The translations under genes and the position numbers were made by a program. Below the pieces are notes generated by a model. It was given only the letters and a program-made list of their open reading frames with translations, was not told the DNA's origin and made no database searches. From Pseudomonas lurida (GTDB lineage: Bacteria > Pseudomonadota > Gammaproteobacteria > Pseudomonadales > Pseudomonadaceae): a DNA stretch of 64,000 nucleotides. Position 1 is the stretch's first letter, and each line of letters opens with the position of its first letter. Positions 63,227 to 64,000 of the stretch are shown here, piece after piece. The DNA is taken from NCBI RefSeq assembly GCF_013522705.1, contig NZ_JAAMRE010000022.1, positions 1 to 64,000 on the forward strand, read 5' to 3'.

Positions 63227-64000
63227 ATGATGATCCGCGATACCCGTCCCAAGACATCCCTTCTGCGTGGCCTGACCATCACTCTGCTCGGCCTGACCCT
63301 GCTCTCCCCCACCGCCTTCGCCGCCGACAAGGTTTCCCTGACCCTGTACAACGGCCAACACAAAGAAGTCGGCGACGAACTCGCCAAGGCCTTCGAAGCC
63401 AAGACCGGCATCCACGTCAATGTCCGCAAAGGCAGCAGCAACCAACTGGCCAGCCAGGTGGTTGAGGAAGGCGAGCGTTCGCCGGCCGACGTGATCTACA
63501 CCGAAGAATCGCCCCCTCTGAATAAACTGGGCGAACAAGGCCTGCTGGCCAAGATTGACGCCAGCACGCTGGATGTATTGCCCAAGGATTACGTGGGCGG
63601 CAACGGCGACTGGATGGGCGTGACAGCACGCACTCGCGTCGTAGCCTTCAACCCCAAGCTGATCGCCGAGAAAGACCTGCCCAAGTCAGTGCTGGATTTC
63701 GCCGGCCCAGAATGGCAAGGCAAAGTCGGCTTCGTCCCCACCAGCGGTGCGTTCCAGGAACAAGCCGTGGCAATCATCAAGCTGCACGGTCGCGAGGCTG
63801 CCGAAGAATGGCTCACCGGCCTGCGCGCGTTCGGCAAGGTGTACAGCAACAACATGGTGGCGCTGAAGGCTGTAGAGAACGGCGAAGTGGCCACCGTGCT
63901 GGTGAACAACTATTACTGGTTCGCCTTGAAGAAGGAAAAAACTCACCTCGACTCCCAACTGCACTATTTCACTGATGGCGACGCTGGCGGCTTGATCACC
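63227..64000 (+). CDS. Iron(III) ABC transporter periplasmic binding protein, 3'-truncated by window
   Basis: The frame is open to the last base: 258 codons visible, about three quarters of a ~335-residue protein. The signal peptide spans about residues 1-33 (LLRGLTITLLGLTLLSPTAF, cleavage after AFA). The mature start ADKVSLTLYNGQHKEVGDEL and the pair of tyrosines in VLVNNYYWFALKKEK fit the FbpA/HitA/FutA group, in which two adjacent tyrosines bind ferric iron. ATG 63227 follows GAGGAAAA; ATG 63230 is an alternative. The permease and ATPase genes should lie beyond the window. Confidence 0.9.
   Translation, partial: MMIRDTRPKTSLLRGLTITLLGLTLLSPTAFAADKVSLTLYNGQHKEVGDELAKAFEAKTGIHVNVRKGSSNQLASQVVEEGERSPADVIYTEESPPLNKLGEQGLLAKIDASTLDVLPKDYVGGNGDWMGVTARTRVVAFNPKLIAEKDLPKSVLDFAGPEWQGKVGFVPTSGAFQEQAVAIIKLHGREAAEEWLTGLRAFGKVYSNNMVALKAVENGEVATVLVNNYYWFALKKEKTHLDSQLHYFTDGDAGGLIT

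Overview
The window is chromosomal DNA of a fluorescent Pseudomonas, most likely of the P. fluorescens group. The evidence is GC-rich coding sequence, a urease locus split into ureDABC and ureEFG blocks as in P. aeruginosa, a livKHMGF operon, amaAB lysine-catabolism genes with a divergent LysR gene, azurin next to pncB-nadE, the rpsF-rpsR-rplI-dnaB and rlmB-rnr region, and two families of Pseudomonas-type palindromic intergenic repeats (REP/REPIN).

Layout. 1-5.3 kb: end of the urea transporter (urtE) and ureD-ureA-GNAT-GNAT-ureB-ureC. 5.4-9.4 kb: an orphan histidine kinase, divergent cbpA (J-protein) and yegD (Hsp70-like), and a small thioredoxin-fold-like protein. 9.4-10.1 kb: remnant of a REP-associated Y1 transposase. 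10.1-14.2 kb: AI-2E-type permease, PsiF-like protein, EamA exporter, a lipase without a signal peptide, and a ferritin-like protein. 14.2-16 kb: a frameshifted LysM/glycine-zipper toxin-like gene with a small membrane protein, then a giant imperfect palindrome. 16-20 kb: AsmA-family protein, secreted repeat protein, DesT-like regulator, NlpC/P60 hydrolase. 20.4-22.8 kb: ureEFG and hupE/ureJ. 23-26 kb: AGE epimerase, CDF metal transporter, short-chain dehydrogenase. 26-27.6 kb: no genes, but a cluster of DnaA-box-like sites followed by six tandem 162-164 bp REPIN units. 27.6-32.7 kb: branched-chain amino acid ABC transporter. 33-37 kb: amaA, amaB and LysR. 37-40.3 kb: NAD salvage genes, azurin with an upstream Anr box, and a small basic protein. 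40.3-47.1 kb: an operon of two transglutaminase-fold proteins and a circularly permuted ATP-grasp/alpha-E protein. 47.3-48.7 kb: a second toxin/immunity-like pair. 48.9-55.3 kb: YgiQ radical SAM protein and a 1310-residue effector-like protein with a SET-like C-terminus. 55.3-63.1 kb: dnaB, rplI, a DUF2232-type membrane protein, rpsR, rpsF, rlmB, rnr and two tRNA-Leu(CAG) genes. 63.2 kb to the end: an iron-binding periplasmic protein cut by the window edge.

How the genes work together. The two urease blocks encode the enzyme (UreABC), its nickel-insertion machinery (UreDEFG), a nickel-permease-like HupE/UreJ and urea import (UrtE). LivKHMGF imports leucine, isoleucine and valine. AmaB and AmaA catalyse late steps of D-lysine/pipecolate degradation. 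PncB and NadE recycle nicotinate to NAD. The more unusual content is the SET-like effector, two candidate membrane-toxin/immunity pairs, the transglutaminase/ATP-grasp operon, and the REPIN array beside the DnaA-box cluster. Functions given for those are inferences from sequence features only; no database search was run.
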